From the NCBI GenBank assembly GCA_018384065.1, contig JAHAYL010000004.1, positions 1 through 64,000 of the forward strand: 64,000 nt of DNA, given 5' to 3'. Made by a program: the position numbers and the translations under genes. Positions 28,901 through 38,159 of the stretch are shown in pieces. The notes under the pieces were generated by a model, which worked only from the letters and a program-made list of their open reading frames with translations, was not told the DNA's origin and made no database searches. Within the stretch, counting starts at the first letter, position 1. The number at the start of each line of letters is the position of its first letter. This DNA is from Oxalobacter sp. Its GTDB lineage: Bacteria; Pseudomonadota; Gammaproteobacteria; Burkholderiales; Burkholderiaceae_D.

Positions 28901-29482
28901 GTCATCAAACAGGTCCAGCCGGTAGGGCAGTTTCGCCCCCATCGGGAAGAGGTCGATCAGACCGCCCCGTATCGCATATTCCCCAGGGGACATGACCTGG
29001 GAGACATGGTTGTAACCAGCAACGGTCAGCTGTTGCCGGAGACGCTTTTCATCCAGGGATTCGCCCTGTCTGAAAAAGAAGGTATGGGCGGCAAGGAATG
29101 ACGGTGGGGCGATGCGGAGCAGGGCGGTTGCTGTTGGAACCAGCAGGATGTCGCAGTGTCCGTTAGTGACTTCATACAGGGTTGCCAGACGTTGGGAGAC
29201 CAGGTCCTGATGCGGGGAGAAGGCATCATAAGGCAATGTTTCCCAGTCAGGTAGCAGATGGCAGCGCAGGGGATTGTCTGGCTGGCTGTCAAACCAGGGG
29301 ATTTCTTCCAGCAGGCGGCGGGCATCTGAGGCAGAAGCTGTGAAGACAACCAGCATCTGCTGGGTTGTTTTCAGCTCACGGGCGGCTTTTGCCAGCATCC
29401 ATGCGTCAGCAGAGCCATGGAGCTGGGGCAATGCATAACGCTGTCCTGGACGTGGCAGGAATTTCCTGAGATTGAATGACAT
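25961..29482 (-). CDS. mfd: Transcription-repair coupling factor Mfd
   Basis: 1173 residues (E. coli 1148) from the ATG at 29482, MSFNLRKFLPRPGQRY. The frame is open to 29539, but that start is directly behind a TATAAT box. Mfd releases RNA polymerase stalled at lesions and recruits UvrA. The N-terminal UvrB-like module is followed by the polymerase-interacting domain (DPVVHANHGIGRYRGLVTMD) and the RecG-like motor. The motor has Walker A CGDVGFGKTEVALR, DEEH box IIDEEHRFGVRQKE, TATPIPRT and the helicase C motifs IIETGIDVPNANT and QLRGRIGRS. The C-terminal TRCF domain carries a lysine-rich tail. The gene is alone on its strand, divergent from ispF. Confidence 0.97.
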   Translation of the reverse strand: MSFNLRKFLPRPGQRYALPQLHGSADAWMLAKAARELKTTQQMLVVFTASASDARRLLEEIPWFDSQPDNPLRCHLLPDWETLPYDAFSPHQDLVSQRLATLYEVTNGHCDILLVPTATALLRIAPPSFLAAHTFFFRQGESLDEKRLRQQLTVAGYNHVSQVMSPGEYAIRGGLIDLFPMGAKLPYRLDLFDDTIESIKTFDVDTQRSIFPVKDIRMLPGHEFPMDEQSRACFRSRWREKIEGDPTVSVIYRDIASGIASAGIEYYLPLFFEQTATLFDYIPENALFAMIGNIPEAFHRFWADTQSRYAFLKADRERPILPPEALFLTEEDFFTLAKPFGRWVFKKGDEPSELSAPLPDVAVNRRADDPLANLRQYIDKSGKRILICAESPGRRETMQQLFNEYHLETSPCTRFSDFIQGKDPVMFCVSPIQNGFTLGYILGDLAIVTETELYAYSGRRKSSRPTQADFHIESIVRDLSELKIGDPVVHANHGIGRYRGLVTMDLGEGETELLHLQYAHDAKLYVPVAQLHVISRYAGTSPEDAPLHTLGSGQWEKAKQKAAQKVHDTAAELLDLYARRSMRKGFPFPLSQKDYNAFAEGFGFEETPDQEAAIAAVLEDMASDQPMDRLICGDVGFGKTEVALRAAFVAVMGGRQVALLAPTTLLAEQHAQTFRNRFADWPVRIAELSRFRTQKQVNTAIQGLADGSVDIVIGTHKLLSKDVSFKRLGLIIIDEEHRFGVRQKEALKTIRAEVDVLTLTATPIPRTLGMALEGLRNFSIIATAPQKRLAIKTFVRSEQDSVIREACLRELKRGGQVYFLHNEVETIENRKAMLETLIPEAKIGVAHGQMHERDLERVMKDFVAHRYNILLCTTIIETGIDVPNANTMIMHRADKFGLAQLHQLRGRIGRSHHQAYAYLLVHDTQSLSKQAQRRLEAIRQMEELGSGFFLAMHDLEIRGAGEVLGEEQSGEMIEVGFQMYTDMLKEAVRAMKQGEEPDFDAPFRTTTEINLHTPALLPGDYCPGVNERLSLYKRFASSETEEQVNDLQEELVDRFGALPDAARALVETHRLRLLAKTIGISKIDAHTEAFVLQFQPDAPIDAVRIIELIQQNRHIRFNGPEKLRVTAKMPDLTSRASQIKATIRLLNPQQPVAQQKAPAAKPSKKKGKKKEKP

Positions 29483-29517
29483 ACCAAAAAGAATGAATCC
29501 ATTGCGTCCAGCCTGTC

Positions 29518-29546
29518 TTGACGCAAGATACCAAACCATCCATTAT
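29518..29546 (+). promoter_or_regulatory. Candidate ispF promoter
   Basis: TTGACG (29518-29523), 17 bp, CATTAT (29541-29546); the ispF start lies 39 bp further on. The complementary strand has TATAAT at 29542-29547, probably the mfd -10 box, so the two divergent promoters would overlap. I found no good -35 for the mfd direction. Confidence 0.45.
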
Positions 29547-29584
29547 AAACGATGGTATCGGTGATGGATGATTGGGAGGGCATG

Positions 29585-30079
29585 ATGGCAAGTGGACAGG
29601 TTCCTTTCAGGGTCGGTCAAGGCTACGACTGCCATGCTTTGGTGGCAGGGCGTGACCTGGTCCTGGGGGGCGTGAAAATCCCCCATGACCGGGGTCTGAT
29701 GGGGCATTCCGATGCGGATGCCCTGCTGCATGCGGTGATTGATGCGTTGCTGGGCGCGGCAGGGCTTGGCGATATCGGCAGCCATTTCCCGGATTCTGAT
29801 GAACGCTATCGGGGGATTGATTCCCGGAAGCTGCTGCGGGAGGCGTCCGCATTGGTTGCCAACGCAGGCTATGGCATCGGCAATATCGATGCGACCATCA
29901 TTGCCCAGCGTCCGAAGATGGCACCGTATATCGGTCAGATGAAACAGCATGTCGCTGATGATTTGGGACTTGATGCCAGCCAGGTCGGTATCAAGGCGAA
30001 AACCAATGAGAAGCTGGGGTTCCTGGGGCGGGAAGAGGGCATCGCCGTGCAGGCGGTTGCCCTCCTGGTCAAGCTGTAG
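29585..30079 (+). CDS. ispF: 2-C-methyl-D-erythritol 2,4-cyclodiphosphate synthase
   Basis: 164 residues from the ATG at 29585, 5-6 bases behind GGAGG; upstream ATGs at 29552 and 29582 are less well placed. IspF closes the cyclodiphosphate in the MEP isoprenoid pathway. The metal-binding D and H are in [13 protein letters not shown] (cysteine where valine is common), and the second histidine is in [25 protein letters not shown] and [12 protein letters not shown] are further signatures. In many betaproteobacteria ispD sits beside ispF after mfd; no ispD is seen in this window, so it must be elsewhere. Confidence 0.96.
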   Translation: MASGQVPFRVGQGYDCHALVAGRDLVLGGVKIPHDRGLMGHSDADALLHAVIDALLGAAGLGDIGSHFPDSDERYRGIDSRKLLREASALVANAGYGIGNIDATIIAQRPKMAPYIGQMKQHVADDLGLDASQVGIKAKTNEKLGFLGREEGIAVQAVALLVKL

Positions 30080-30099
30080 CCGGTTGCCTGGCCGGGGGA

Positions 30100-30720
30100 T
30101 CAGCGTCTGAAGACATCGGCTCCCTTAGGGATGCTGAACCGGAAAGAGCCCGCATTCACAGGCGGGTTTTTCCGGAAGCCGGTGAAATTCACAACGGTCT
30201 TGTTGCCCAGGGAATCATAGAGTTCCATCGCACGGGGTTTGCCATCCTGCATGCCGAGGTTGATCCGCGTGAAGGGGGTGTCCCTTGAGCGGGGGACGAC
30301 CTCAACCCATTCGCAACCGTCATTGGATCCCAAGTCACGCAGCTTGAAGTTCCTTTCAAGGTTGGTGCTGCCGAACAGGATGGCGGCTGGACTGGAGCCC
30401 AGTGCGGCGCCCAGGCGTTTGATGGTGACTTGGTTCAGGTCTTTGTCATAGATGTACAGGCTGGAACCGTCGGACTGCAGTGTCTGGACGTAAGGTGTCT
30501 GGTATTTCCAGATGAATTTCCCGGGACGTGAGAAGACGAAACTGCCTGAAGATGTTTTTGCCGCACGTCCTGACCGCATCAATGTCTGGGTGAATGTCCC
30601 GCTGGCAGAATGGGCGGTTGCCGAGAAGCTTTTCAGCTGTCCAATGGATGAGGCATCGGCAAACAGGGGAACCAGCAGCAGCATGCAGATGCCAACCAGT
30701 TTTGAAAAGAAGGATTTCAT
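30100..30720 (-). CDS. lolA: Outer-membrane lipoprotein carrier protein LolA
   Basis: 206 residues from the ATG at 30720 (MKSFFSKLVGICMLLLVPLF). The ATG at 30726 is possible but touches the ribosome binding site GAGGA. A signal peptide of about 23 residues ends at ADA. LolA ferries lipoproteins from LolCDE in the inner membrane to LolB. The fold begins QLKSFSATAHSASGTFTQTL, and SRPGKFIWKYQTPYVQTLQS is a strong LolA signature. It lies 43 bp downstream of ftsK on the same strand, the usual ftsK-lolA pairing. Confidence 0.95.
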   Translation of the reverse strand: MKSFFSKLVGICMLLLVPLFADASSIGQLKSFSATAHSASGTFTQTLMRSGRAAKTSSGSFVFSRPGKFIWKYQTPYVQTLQSDGSSLYIYDKDLNQVTIKRLGAALGSSPAAILFGSTNLERNFKLRDLGSNDGCEWVEVVPRSRDTPFTRINLGMQDGKPRAMELYDSLGNKTVVNFTGFRKNPPVNAGSFRFSIPKGADVFRR

Positions 30721-30769
30721 GTTCATTCCTCGCTTTCAGGTCAATGTTCTTCAATAGATTGGGATAGGG

Positions 30770-33448
30770 TCATGGCGCATCATCCGATGATGTCGGGACA
30801 ATGACATCACGGGTACCGTTGCTCTTCATCGGGGAGACCAGCCCGCTGCGTTCCATCTGTTCCAGCAGGCGGGCAGCACGGTTGTAGCCGATCCGAAGAT
30901 GGCGCTGGACCATGGAGATTGATGCTTTCTTGTTCTTCAGGACAATGGCAACGGCTTCATCGTATTTCTCATCGGATTCCCCATCATCAGAAGCATAGCC
31001 TTCTCCTTCTGCACCACTGTCTTCATCGGCACTTTCAAGGATACCGTCAATGTAATCGGGTTCTCCCTGCTGTTTCAGGAAGGAGACAACCTTGGTGACT
31101 TCATCATCGGAAACAAAAGCCCCGTGGACGCGTTTCGGCAGACCGGTGCCCGGAGGTAGATAGAGCATATCGCCAAGCCCCAGCAGGGTTTCTGCACCGG
31201 TCTGGTCCAGGATGGTCCGGGAATCCACCTTGCTGCTGACCTGGAAGGCGATGCGGGTCGGGATGTTGGCTTTGATGAGACCAGTGATGACATCGACGGA
31301 AGGACGCTGTGTCGCCAGGATCAGGTGGATGCCGGCAGCACGGGCTTTCTGGGCAATGCGGGCGATGGACTGCTCGACCTTTTTCCCGACAGTCATCATC
31401 AGGTCAGAGAACTCATCGACAATGATGACAATCTGCGGCAGTTTCTTCAGGGGTTCGGGATCCTCCGGTGTCAGGGAGAAGGGGTTCGGGATTTTCTGTT
31501 CTTTTGCTTCGGCATCTTCGATGCGTTTATTGTAGCCAGCCAGGTTGCGGACACCCATCTTCGACATCAGCAGGTACCGTTTCTCCATTTCAGAAACTGC
31601 CCAGTTCAGTGCATGGTCCGCCTTCTTCATGTCGATGACAACCGGTGCCAGCAGATGGGGGATATCCTGATAGATGGAAAGTTCCAGCATCTTGGGGTCA
31701 ATCAGGATCAGCCGTACCTGGTCGGGTGTCGCTTTGTACAGCAGCGACAGGATGGTGGCATTGATGCCGACCGATTTACCGGAGCCTGTGGTGCCTGCAA
31801 TCAGCAGATGTGGCATCCGGGCAAGGTCGGCAACCACCGGCTTACCGGTGATGTCCTTACCCAATGCAACAGTCAGGTTGGATGAAGCATTGTTATATTC
31901 GTCAGAATCCAGGATTTCTGACAGATGCACAATCTGCCGTCGGGTGTTCGGCAGTTCCAGCGCCATATAGGTCTTGCCGGGCACGTTTTCCACAACCCGG
32001 ATGGAGACCAACGACAGCGAACGGGCAAGGTCACGTGACAGGTTGACAATCGAACTGCCTTTGACACCGACTGCCGGTTCAATTTCATAGCGGGTGACTA
32101 CCGGTCCCGGGAAAGCCGAGACAACCCGGACTTTCACGCCGAAGTCCGCTAGTTTCCGTTCAATCAGCCTGCTGGTGTAATCCAGTGCTTCAGGGCTTGC
32201 CGATTCTTGCTGGACCTCAGGGGGATCCAGCAGGGACAATGGCGGCAGGGAAGGGACAACCGGTCCATAATCCGGCAGGATTGTTTCAGGCGCAATGACA
32301 GGTTCTTGAACGGCATTCAAGGCTGGTCCCAATACAGGCGCTGCCTTTGGTGCAGGGTTGGCGGTTGGCGCTGCCTGTGGGATGGTTTGTTCTTCCTGGT
32401 TGCCTCTCACAACATCAGCAATCTCCGTTTCTGGATAAAGGGGGCTTGGTTCAAACCGGGAAACAGGTTCAGGGGATTCAACGGTTCTTTCCAAGACCGG
32501 TTCTTCGAATTTTTCAAGGACAGGTTCACGGATACCGGTGAATCCAATGGTGTTGTCTTCAGCTTTTTCAGTCAGGGTCTCTGCGATGACAGGGGCTTCT
32601 GTTTCAGGTGTACTTGCTCCACTGGTTGTGGCAGGGGCTTCAACCACGGTATCGACGATGGCGGTCTGGGCAGGCTCATCTGCGATGATGGTACCAGTTC
32701 CTGTTCCAGCAGGGACAGGAAGTGTTGTGGCATCTGGTTCCATGCTGTTTGCAGCAGCATTTTCTGGCACGGCAGAGTCTTGGACTGGGACGGTTGGCTG
32801 TGGAGGCTGGCGCCGGAAAAGGGTGAACGGCCACTCGACAACGGCACCGATGCCTTCAACAATCGCAATCCAGGATTTCTGAAGGCAGAGGCTGAAACCG
32901 ATGAAGGCAATCAGGCCAAGCAATGCGGTACCGCAGGTGAAGCCCAGGTATTGCTGGGAAATCTGTCCGATGATGTCTCCGACAATGCCGCCTGGGATGT
33001 TGGGCAACTGGGCATCTGTCCGGTACATACGCAGGTATTCAATGCCGGAACTGGAGACAATCAGCAGACAGAAACCGATGATGGCGGCAATCTGCCGGAA
33101 CAGGCTTGGTTCGGGAAGTTCCCGGTTGCGCAGGACGGCGGCAATCCGCTTGCATCCTGTCCAGATGCCTTTCAGCAGGGGAAGGGCGATCCACCAGGCG
33201 GAAAGGCCAAAGATGAACAGCAGGATATCGGCAATCCAGGCTCCGGTCCGCCCCCCCATGTTGGCGATGGAATCCACTTGACTGGCATGTGACCAGCCGG
33301 GGTCATTCCGGTTGAATGTGATGAAAATCAGGAAGAAATACAGGGTGACAGCAACCAGTACCAGCCAGATGATTTCATTTTTCAGCAGGGCTAAGGAAAA
33401 CCCGGCAGAATCTTCTTTGGTGTCTGTTTCTTTGGTTTGGTCAGTCAT
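30770..33448 (-). CDS. ftsK: DNA translocase FtsK
   Basis: 892 residues. Four to five N-terminal membrane helices (about 25-190) are followed by a proline/alanine/glutamate-rich linker (about 225-400) and then the motor. The motor has Walker [17 protein letters not shown], Walker [16 protein letters not shown] and [17 protein letters not shown]-terminal gamma winged helix (about 825-885; [20 protein letters not shown]) reads KOPS sites. FtsK anchors at the division septum, moves chromosome termini apart and activates XerCD. The start is the ATG at 33448; a TTG two codons earlier is in frame. It is shorter than E. coli FtsK because the linker is short. Confidence 0.97.
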   Translation of the reverse strand: MTDQTKETDTKEDSAGFSLALLKNEIIWLVLVAVTLYFFLIFITFNRNDPGWSHASQVDSIANMGGRTGAWIADILLFIFGLSAWWIALPLLKGIWTGCKRIAAVLRNRELPEPSLFRQIAAIIGFCLLIVSSSGIEYLRMYRTDAQLPNIPGGIVGDIIGQISQQYLGFTCGTALLGLIAFIGFSLCLQKSWIAIVEGIGAVVEWPFTLFRRQPPQPTVPVQDSAVPENAAANSMEPDATTLPVPAGTGTGTIIADEPAQTAIVDTVVEAPATTSGASTPETEAPVIAETLTEKAEDNTIGFTGIREPVLEKFEEPVLERTVESPEPVSRFEPSPLYPETEIADVVRGNQEEQTIPQAAPTANPAPKAAPVLGPALNAVQEPVIAPETILPDYGPVVPSLPPLSLLDPPEVQQESASPEALDYTSRLIERKLADFGVKVRVVSAFPGPVVTRYEIEPAVGVKGSSIVNLSRDLARSLSLVSIRVVENVPGKTYMALELPNTRRQIVHLSEILDSDEYNNASSNLTVALGKDITGKPVVADLARMPHLLIAGTTGSGKSVGINATILSLLYKATPDQVRLILIDPKMLELSIYQDIPHLLAPVVIDMKKADHALNWAVSEMEKRYLLMSKMGVRNLAGYNKRIEDAEAKEQKIPNPFSLTPEDPEPLKKLPQIVIIVDEFSDLMMTVGKKVEQSIARIAQKARAAGIHLILATQRPSVDVITGLIKANIPTRIAFQVSSKVDSRTILDQTGAETLLGLGDMLYLPPGTGLPKRVHGAFVSDDEVTKVVSFLKQQGEPDYIDGILESADEDSGAEGEGYASDDGESDEKYDEAVAIVLKNKKASISMVQRHLRIGYNRAARLLEQMERSGLVSPMKSNGTRDVIVPTSSDDAP

Positions 33449-33643
33449 GGTCAAAAGTGGTTCAGCGCCTGATAAATGAAGAAACCCTTAACCCTCTATG
33501 ATAGCAGTAAATGAGGATTCCAACCATGAATAAAACCAAGGTTGGCAGATGGCTGGCCTCTTCAGGTGAAAGGTTATCAGATGATTGCCGGTAAGGGGCA
33601 GGATTATTGTTTCAATCTGTTTCATCTGATGCCAGGAACAGAA

Positions 33644-33669
33644 ACGGCTGCCAGTTTTCCGGCAGCCGT
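33644..33669 (-). terminator. Terminator after the VWA-domain gene
   Basis: A perfect 9-bp stem ACGGCTGCC (33644-33652) / GGCAGCCGT (33661-33669), 23 bp downstream of the stop at 33693 on the minus strand, followed in that direction by TTTCTG. The rest of the 244-bp gap to ftsK (33449-33692) shows nothing else that I can support. Confidence 0.6.
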
Positions 33670-33692
33670 GGATTTTATGGAAAGCAGGCCAA

Positions 33693-34445
33693 TCAGTTGT
33701 CTTTATCCACTTTGTCCTGCCAGGTGCGCTGTTCCATAGGAACCGCCATGGCGGCTTCTTCCATCATGGTGCCGACGGCTTCGTAGTTGGCCTTCACCCC
33801 TTTACTGGTGTTCTTGTATTTCACGGCATTGTCACGCCGGATGCCGAGGCTGCCGGCTTCTGCGGCTGCATCGATGTTCGCGCCGAGGAAAATGAATTCC
33901 CAATCCTGTTTTTCCTGAAGGTCGGAAATGAGTTTCTTCACATCAGCCCGTTTGTATTCCCTACTGGCGTTTTCCATGCCATCGGTGATCAGGACAACGA
34001 TGACCTTGTTCCCTTTGTCATTGATGCCTTTGGCGGTTTTCATGCGGGAGAGGGTGTTGCCGGTCGCATCCAGCAGTGCTGTCATGTTGTTGGGGGAATA
34101 TTCCTTTTCTGTCAGCAGGGGAACATCAGCAATCGGTTTGCGGTCATACAGGGTGGTCTCCTTGTTGTTGAAGAGGACGGTTGTCACGGAGACATCGGTA
34201 CCGGATTTCCGCTGTTTCTCCACCATGGCGTTGTAACCGCCGATGGTGTCGGATGTCAGGCTGTGCATGCTGCCTGACTGGTCCAGGATCATCAGCAGGT
34301 CAATATGGGTGGGTTTATCGACTTTCTTGACCACTTTCGGGGTGTCCTGTTTTTCAGCCGTCTGGCTGTTTTCCGCTGAACAGGTATTGCCCAAGGCAAT
34401 CAGACCGACTGCCGTTATCAAAAAAGCCAAGGCTCGTTTAATCAT
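33693..34445 (-). CDS. Exported von Willebrand factor A-domain protein
   Basis: 250 residues from the ATG at 34445, which has AAGGAG ahead; the open frame extends 35 codons further. A signal peptide (residues 1-24, LITAVGLIALGNTCSA) is followed by a lysine-rich linker and one VWA domain (about 45-225). The metal-ion-dependent adhesion site is complete: DQSGSMHS, the threonine in PNNMTALLDATGN and the aspartate in VLITDGMEN. The closest style is the stand-alone VWA proteins with YNAMVEKQR and FLGANIDAAAEA, whose role is unknown. Probably periplasmic; I see no partner (AAA ATPase or secretion) gene next to it. Confidence 0.85.
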   Translation of the reverse strand: MIKRALAFLITAVGLIALGNTCSAENSQTAEKQDTPKVVKKVDKPTHIDLLMILDQSGSMHSLTSDTIGGYNAMVEKQRKSGTDVSVTTVLFNNKETTLYDRKPIADVPLLTEKEYSPNNMTALLDATGNTLSRMKTAKGINDKGNKVIVVLITDGMENASREYKRADVKKLISDLQEKQDWEFIFLGANIDAAAEAGSLGIRRDNAVKYKNTSKGVKANYEAVGTMMEEAAMAVPMEQRTWQDKVDKDN

Positions 34446-34672
34446 TTTGGTCAACTCCTTTTTCTTTTCTGTTTGGGGAACTGCGGTATCCTTGCCATCC
34501 TTTCTGCCAACAGCATGACAAGTCAGCTTGAAGTCATCTGCTGTATCCATAATAATAAAGGACTGCTGAGGCAGGGGAACAGTTATTTTTCATATGGTTA
34601 CATTTGCACACTTCCATTTCCTGACCTGGAAGTGTTTTCCCTGTATGGTATGAAGATGCAGGAAGCTGGATT

Positions 34673-34957
34673 ATGAGAGCAACATCAAAGAAAGTGCCGG
34701 ATTTCAAGAGCCTGAAAAAAGCCGTCAAGCAGGCCAATGTGCAGCGGGAAAGGGAAGAGCAGGCAAGGCGGGCAGCGGAAAGGCAGGCGATGTCTGACCG
34801 GGACCTGTTTTTACAGAGCATCGGCAAGGATGTTGTGCGTCTTGATGCTTCTGACCGTGCATCAACGGTCTCAGAACGGCCGAAGCCTGTGCCGGTGCAG
34901 CGGATTGCCGATGAGAAGAGGGTCCTTGAAGAGTCCCTGTCCGATGAATTCAGCTGA
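34673..34957 (+). pseudogene. N-terminal part of an Smr-family protein, split by a frameshift
   Basis: 94 residues ending ...LEESLSDEFS at a TGA (34955-34957). It is rich in charged residues and coiled coil (QREREEQARRAAERQ), like the N-terminal extension of betaproteobacterial Smr proteins. In intact relatives the text runs SDEF-x-ExLLxTDDxLSFRR without a break. Here that second half continues in the +1 frame from base 34944. One inserted base (or two lost) near 34950-34953 explains the split. It could be a true mutation, an assembly error or a coupled two-gene arrangement. There is no hydrophobic segment. Confidence 0.75.
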
Positions 34958-35318
34958 GAACCTTTTGGATACGGATGACCAGCTGAGTTTCCGGCGGGAT
35001 GGCATCGGTCCGGATATCGTCAAGAAACTCCGCCGTGGGCATTGGGTCATCCAGGATGAGTTGGACCTTCATGGCATGCGCCGTGATGAAGCGAGGGAAA
35101 TGGTGGTGGAATTCCTCAGGATGGCTTCTATACGGGGAATCCGTTGCGTCCGTATCGTGCATGGCAAGGGACTGGGTTCTGTGAACAATGAGCCGGTGTT
35201 GAAGAAACTGGTCTTTAAATGGCTTGTCCAACGGGCAGATGTCATGGCTTTCTGCCAGGCAAAACCGGTTGATGGTGGCGGTGGTGCGGTTGTTGTCCTG
35301 CTGAAAGGGCGCCGTTAG
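34944..35318 (+). CDS. Smr (MutS2 C-terminal-like) domain protein, downstream part of a split gene
   Basis: 124 residues if translated from the ATG at 34944; the frame itself is open from 34737. The Smr domain is complete: LSFRRDGIGPDIVKKLRRG, the signature QDELDLHGMRRDEAREMV, the loop VRIVHGKGLGS and the end ADGGGGA-like VDGGGGAVVVLL. Smr domains nick DNA or cleave RNA; the LDLHG and HGKG motifs are the active-site elements. It overlaps the N-terminal fragment by 14 bases in a different frame, so this may be one broken gene. Since the catalytic domain is whole and has its own ATG, it could still be made separately. Confidence 0.8.
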   Translation: MNSAENLLDTDDQLSFRRDGIGPDIVKKLRRGHWVIQDELDLHGMRRDEAREMVVEFLRMASIRGIRCVRIVHGKGLGSVNNEPVLKKLVFKWLVQRADVMAFCQAKPVDGGGGAVVVLLKGRR

Positions 35319-35398
35319 GTGCAAAAAAACATCTGGTATCTGCCAGCTTTTGGTAAACTTCAGTCTGTTGATATTTTTCCTTCTTTAAAGGGGTTTTC

Positions 35399-35857
35399 AT
35401 GTCGGTTCCGATTTATAAACGCTGTCTGGTTGCATTGCTGGCACTGTCTGCCGCTTTTGCCCTTGCTGGGTGCTCTTCCAGTAAGGAGGCGGTGGCAGAC
35501 CTGACTAGAAAAGCGGAAAAAGGTGATACTGAATCCATGGTTAAACTGGCAGATTTCTATTGCCGGGGAGCTTTCGGTCTGAGTCCTGATGACCAGATTT
35601 GCAGCATGTGGATGAAACGGGCAGCAGAGCATGGACATAAGGATGCACAGTATAATCTTGGCAGGATGTATGAAGAAGGGATTGGCATGAGAAGGGATAT
35701 GGTCCAAGCCTACAGCTGGTACAGCGTAGCCTATGACAATGGTTATGTGATGGCTGGTGACAAAGCCAAGAATGCACTTGAGAAACTGTCTCCGAAACAG
35801 CGTGAGGAGGCACAACGGCTGATAGGCATTTATAAGACGATAAGTGCGAAGAAATAA
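35399..35857 (+). CDS. Sel1-repeat lipoprotein
   Basis: 152 residues. A lipoprotein signal peptide ends LAGC (cysteine 25). Two to three Sel1-like repeats of about 36 residues follow: ADLTRKAEKGDTESMVKLAD, CSMWMKRAAEHGHKDAQYNL and GRMYEEGIGMRRDMVQAYSW. The helical solenoid is a protein-binding scaffold and the partner is unknown. It is probably membrane-bound in the periplasm. The gene is monocistronic, with a strong terminator 7 bp after the stop. Confidence 0.88.
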   Translation: MSVPIYKRCLVALLALSAAFALAGCSSSKEAVADLTRKAEKGDTESMVKLADFYCRGAFGLSPDDQICSMWMKRAAEHGHKDAQYNLGRMYEEGIGMRRDMVQAYSWYSVAYDNGYVMAGDKAKNALEKLSPKQREEAQRLIGIYKTISAKK

Positions 35858-35863
35858 AAAAAG

Positions 35864-35895
35864 AAACGGGAGAAATAAAAATTTCTCCCGTTTTT
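35864..35895. terminator. Terminator after the Sel1 lipoprotein gene
   Basis: The perfect 13-bp stem AAACGGGAGAAAT (35864-35876) / ATTTCTCCCGTTT (35881-35893) has a four-base loop and a T run. Flanking A and T runs make it likely to work for the convergent glnB gene as well. Confidence 0.92.
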
Positions 35896-35949
35896 ACATA
35901 AAGTTATCTTAATATCTTTAGATTCAAGATTAGCTGGATTCCTTCAGTG

Positions 35950-36342
<393 letters not shown>

Positions 36343-37956
36343 TCAGCCGCGGAATTTTGAGGTGATGGGATAGCGCCAGTCGCGTCCAAAACCCCGGGCG
36401 GTCAGACGGATGCCGACAGGTGCCTGCCGCCGTTTGTATTCACTTCTTCTCAAGAGGCTGATGATCCTGCTGACATCTGCCCCGTCATAACCCAATGCGG
36501 CGATTTCTTCAGGTGTTTTCCGCTCTTCCATGAACAGCCGGACAATGGCATCAAGGGTTTCATAAGGGGGCAGGGAATCCTGGTCACATTGATCCGGTCT
36601 CAGTTCAGCGGAAGGAGGCCGTGTCAGGATCCGTTCTGGGATGATATCCGATATAGTGTTCCGGTAGCGGCAAAGGCGGTAAACCAGCGTTTTATAGACA
36701 TCCTTGATGACAGCGAAACCTCCTGCCATATCGCCATACAGCGTACAGTATCCGACAGCAGTCTCGCTTTTATTGCCGGTTGTCAGGACAAGGGAGCCGG
36801 TCTTGTTGGACAGTGCCATCAACAGGGTTCCCCGGATACGGGCCTGAAGGTTTTCTTCGGTCACATCTTCAGGAAGTCCTGAGAATTGTTCTGCAAGTGT
36901 TTGATTGAATGCTGAAAAACATGTTGTTATAGGCAGTGTATCGCACCGGACATCCAGCCGTTCCGCCATATCGGCAGCATCAGTGTTGGAGATGTCACTG
37001 GTGTATTGGGATGGCATCATGACTGCCCGGACATGGTCTTTCCCCAAAGCATCATGGGCGATTGCCAGGACCAATGCGGAGTCTACACCACCAGACAGGC
37101 CGATGATGGCGCCCGGGAAACCGTTCTTGCCGATGTAATCCTTGAGACCCAGGACCAGCACCTCATAGATTTCTTTTTCTTCCCCCGGTCTTTTTTCGAT
37201 GCGTCCTGCCAGGATGCTGTCCTGTTCACAGGTGATGACCTCGAAATCTTCCTGGCAGTGTTTCAGCTGGGCGCAGAGCTTTCCGTTCCTGTCCATGGCG
37301 AAGGAACTGCCATCAAACACCAGCTCATCCTGTCCACCGACCATATTTGCATAAATGACCGCCATGCCGAGGGATGCGGCATGGCGCCGGACAACGTCAT
37401 ACCGTTGTTGCATTTTCCCGGTCTGGAAAGGGGAACTGTTGAGGTTCAGGATAATGTCGACACCGGCTTCTTTTGCCTGCTTGGCAGGTCCTGGGAACCA
37501 GATATCCTCACAGATAAGGAGCCCGAAACAGGTGCCTTTGATAGAAAATGTCAAAGGCCTGTTGCCACAGGCAAAATAACGGCGTTCATCAAAGACGGCA
37601 TAGTTGGGCAGTTCCTGCTTGAAATAAGTGCCGATGATCCTGCCATCTGTCAGGATGGAACAGGCGTTGTAGCAGGCTCCATCTTCAATCTGGTGATGGC
37701 CGACGATGACATGCAGCCCCTTCAGGTTACGCAGTTCCGTTGCCAATCGGGCGAGTTCTTTCTGTGTGGCATCGTGGAAATTCTGCTGGAACAGCAGGTC
37801 TTCCGGCGGATAACCGGTCAGGGACAGTTCCGGCGTGAGGATGATGTCAGCGCCTTTTGAGGCGGCTTCCTGGGCGGCTCTGGCGATGGTCTGCCGGTTC
37901 TTGGGCAGATCGCCGACAGTGCTGTTGATCTGGGCAATGGCGACCTTTGCGGACAT
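36343..37956 (-). CDS. nadE: Glutamine-dependent NAD+ synthetase
   Basis: 537 residues from the ATG at 37956 (MSAKVAIAQINSTVGDL); the frame is open 17 codons further but family N-termini match this one. The N-terminal nitrilase-type glutaminase (1-250) has the glutamate in LTPELSLTGYPPEDLL, a lysine in TYFKQELPNYAVFDE and the nucleophilic cysteine in GLLICEDIWFPG. The C-terminal synthetase (about 265-537) has the PP-loop [14 protein letters not shown] and the TGNKSETAVGY loop. It amidates nicotinate adenine dinucleotide to NAD using glutamine ammonia. It is cotranscribed with glnB downstream. Confidence 0.96.
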   Translation of the reverse strand: MSAKVAIAQINSTVGDLPKNRQTIARAAQEAASKGADIILTPELSLTGYPPEDLLFQQNFHDATQKELARLATELRNLKGLHVIVGHHQIEDGACYNACSILTDGRIIGTYFKQELPNYAVFDERRYFACGNRPLTFSIKGTCFGLLICEDIWFPGPAKQAKEAGVDIILNLNSSPFQTGKMQQRYDVVRRHAASLGMAVIYANMVGGQDELVFDGSSFAMDRNGKLCAQLKHCQEDFEVITCEQDSILAGRIEKRPGEEKEIYEVLVLGLKDYIGKNGFPGAIIGLSGGVDSALVLAIAHDALGKDHVRAVMMPSQYTSDISNTDAADMAERLDVRCDTLPITTCFSAFNQTLAEQFSGLPEDVTEENLQARIRGTLLMALSNKTGSLVLTTGNKSETAVGYCTLYGDMAGGFAVIKDVYKTLVYRLCRYRNTISDIIPERILTRPPSAELRPDQCDQDSLPPYETLDAIVRLFMEERKTPEEIAALGYDGADVSRIISLLRRSEYKRRQAPVGIRLTARGFGRDWRYPITSKFRG

Positions 37957-38159
37957 GATGGCTTTTTTTCCAAGGGGTTGCATTCTGAAAGCGTGGCGGT
38001 TTTCCATTGCTGGAAAGCTGCATGGGCATTGGTCATTCTACCTGATAAAAGGGCATGGATTCCGGCTAAGATGATAAAATCCATCAATTGTCAGGATGTC
38101 TGGTTACAGCCTGTTTTTTCTATATTCAAGTACACTAAATTGATGATTAGGTTTCTCCT

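Noticed and set aside
32207-33292. 361-codon plus-strand ORF inside ftsK
   Set aside because: Antisense to ftsK; glycine/tryptophan/cysteine-rich translation without any family signature.
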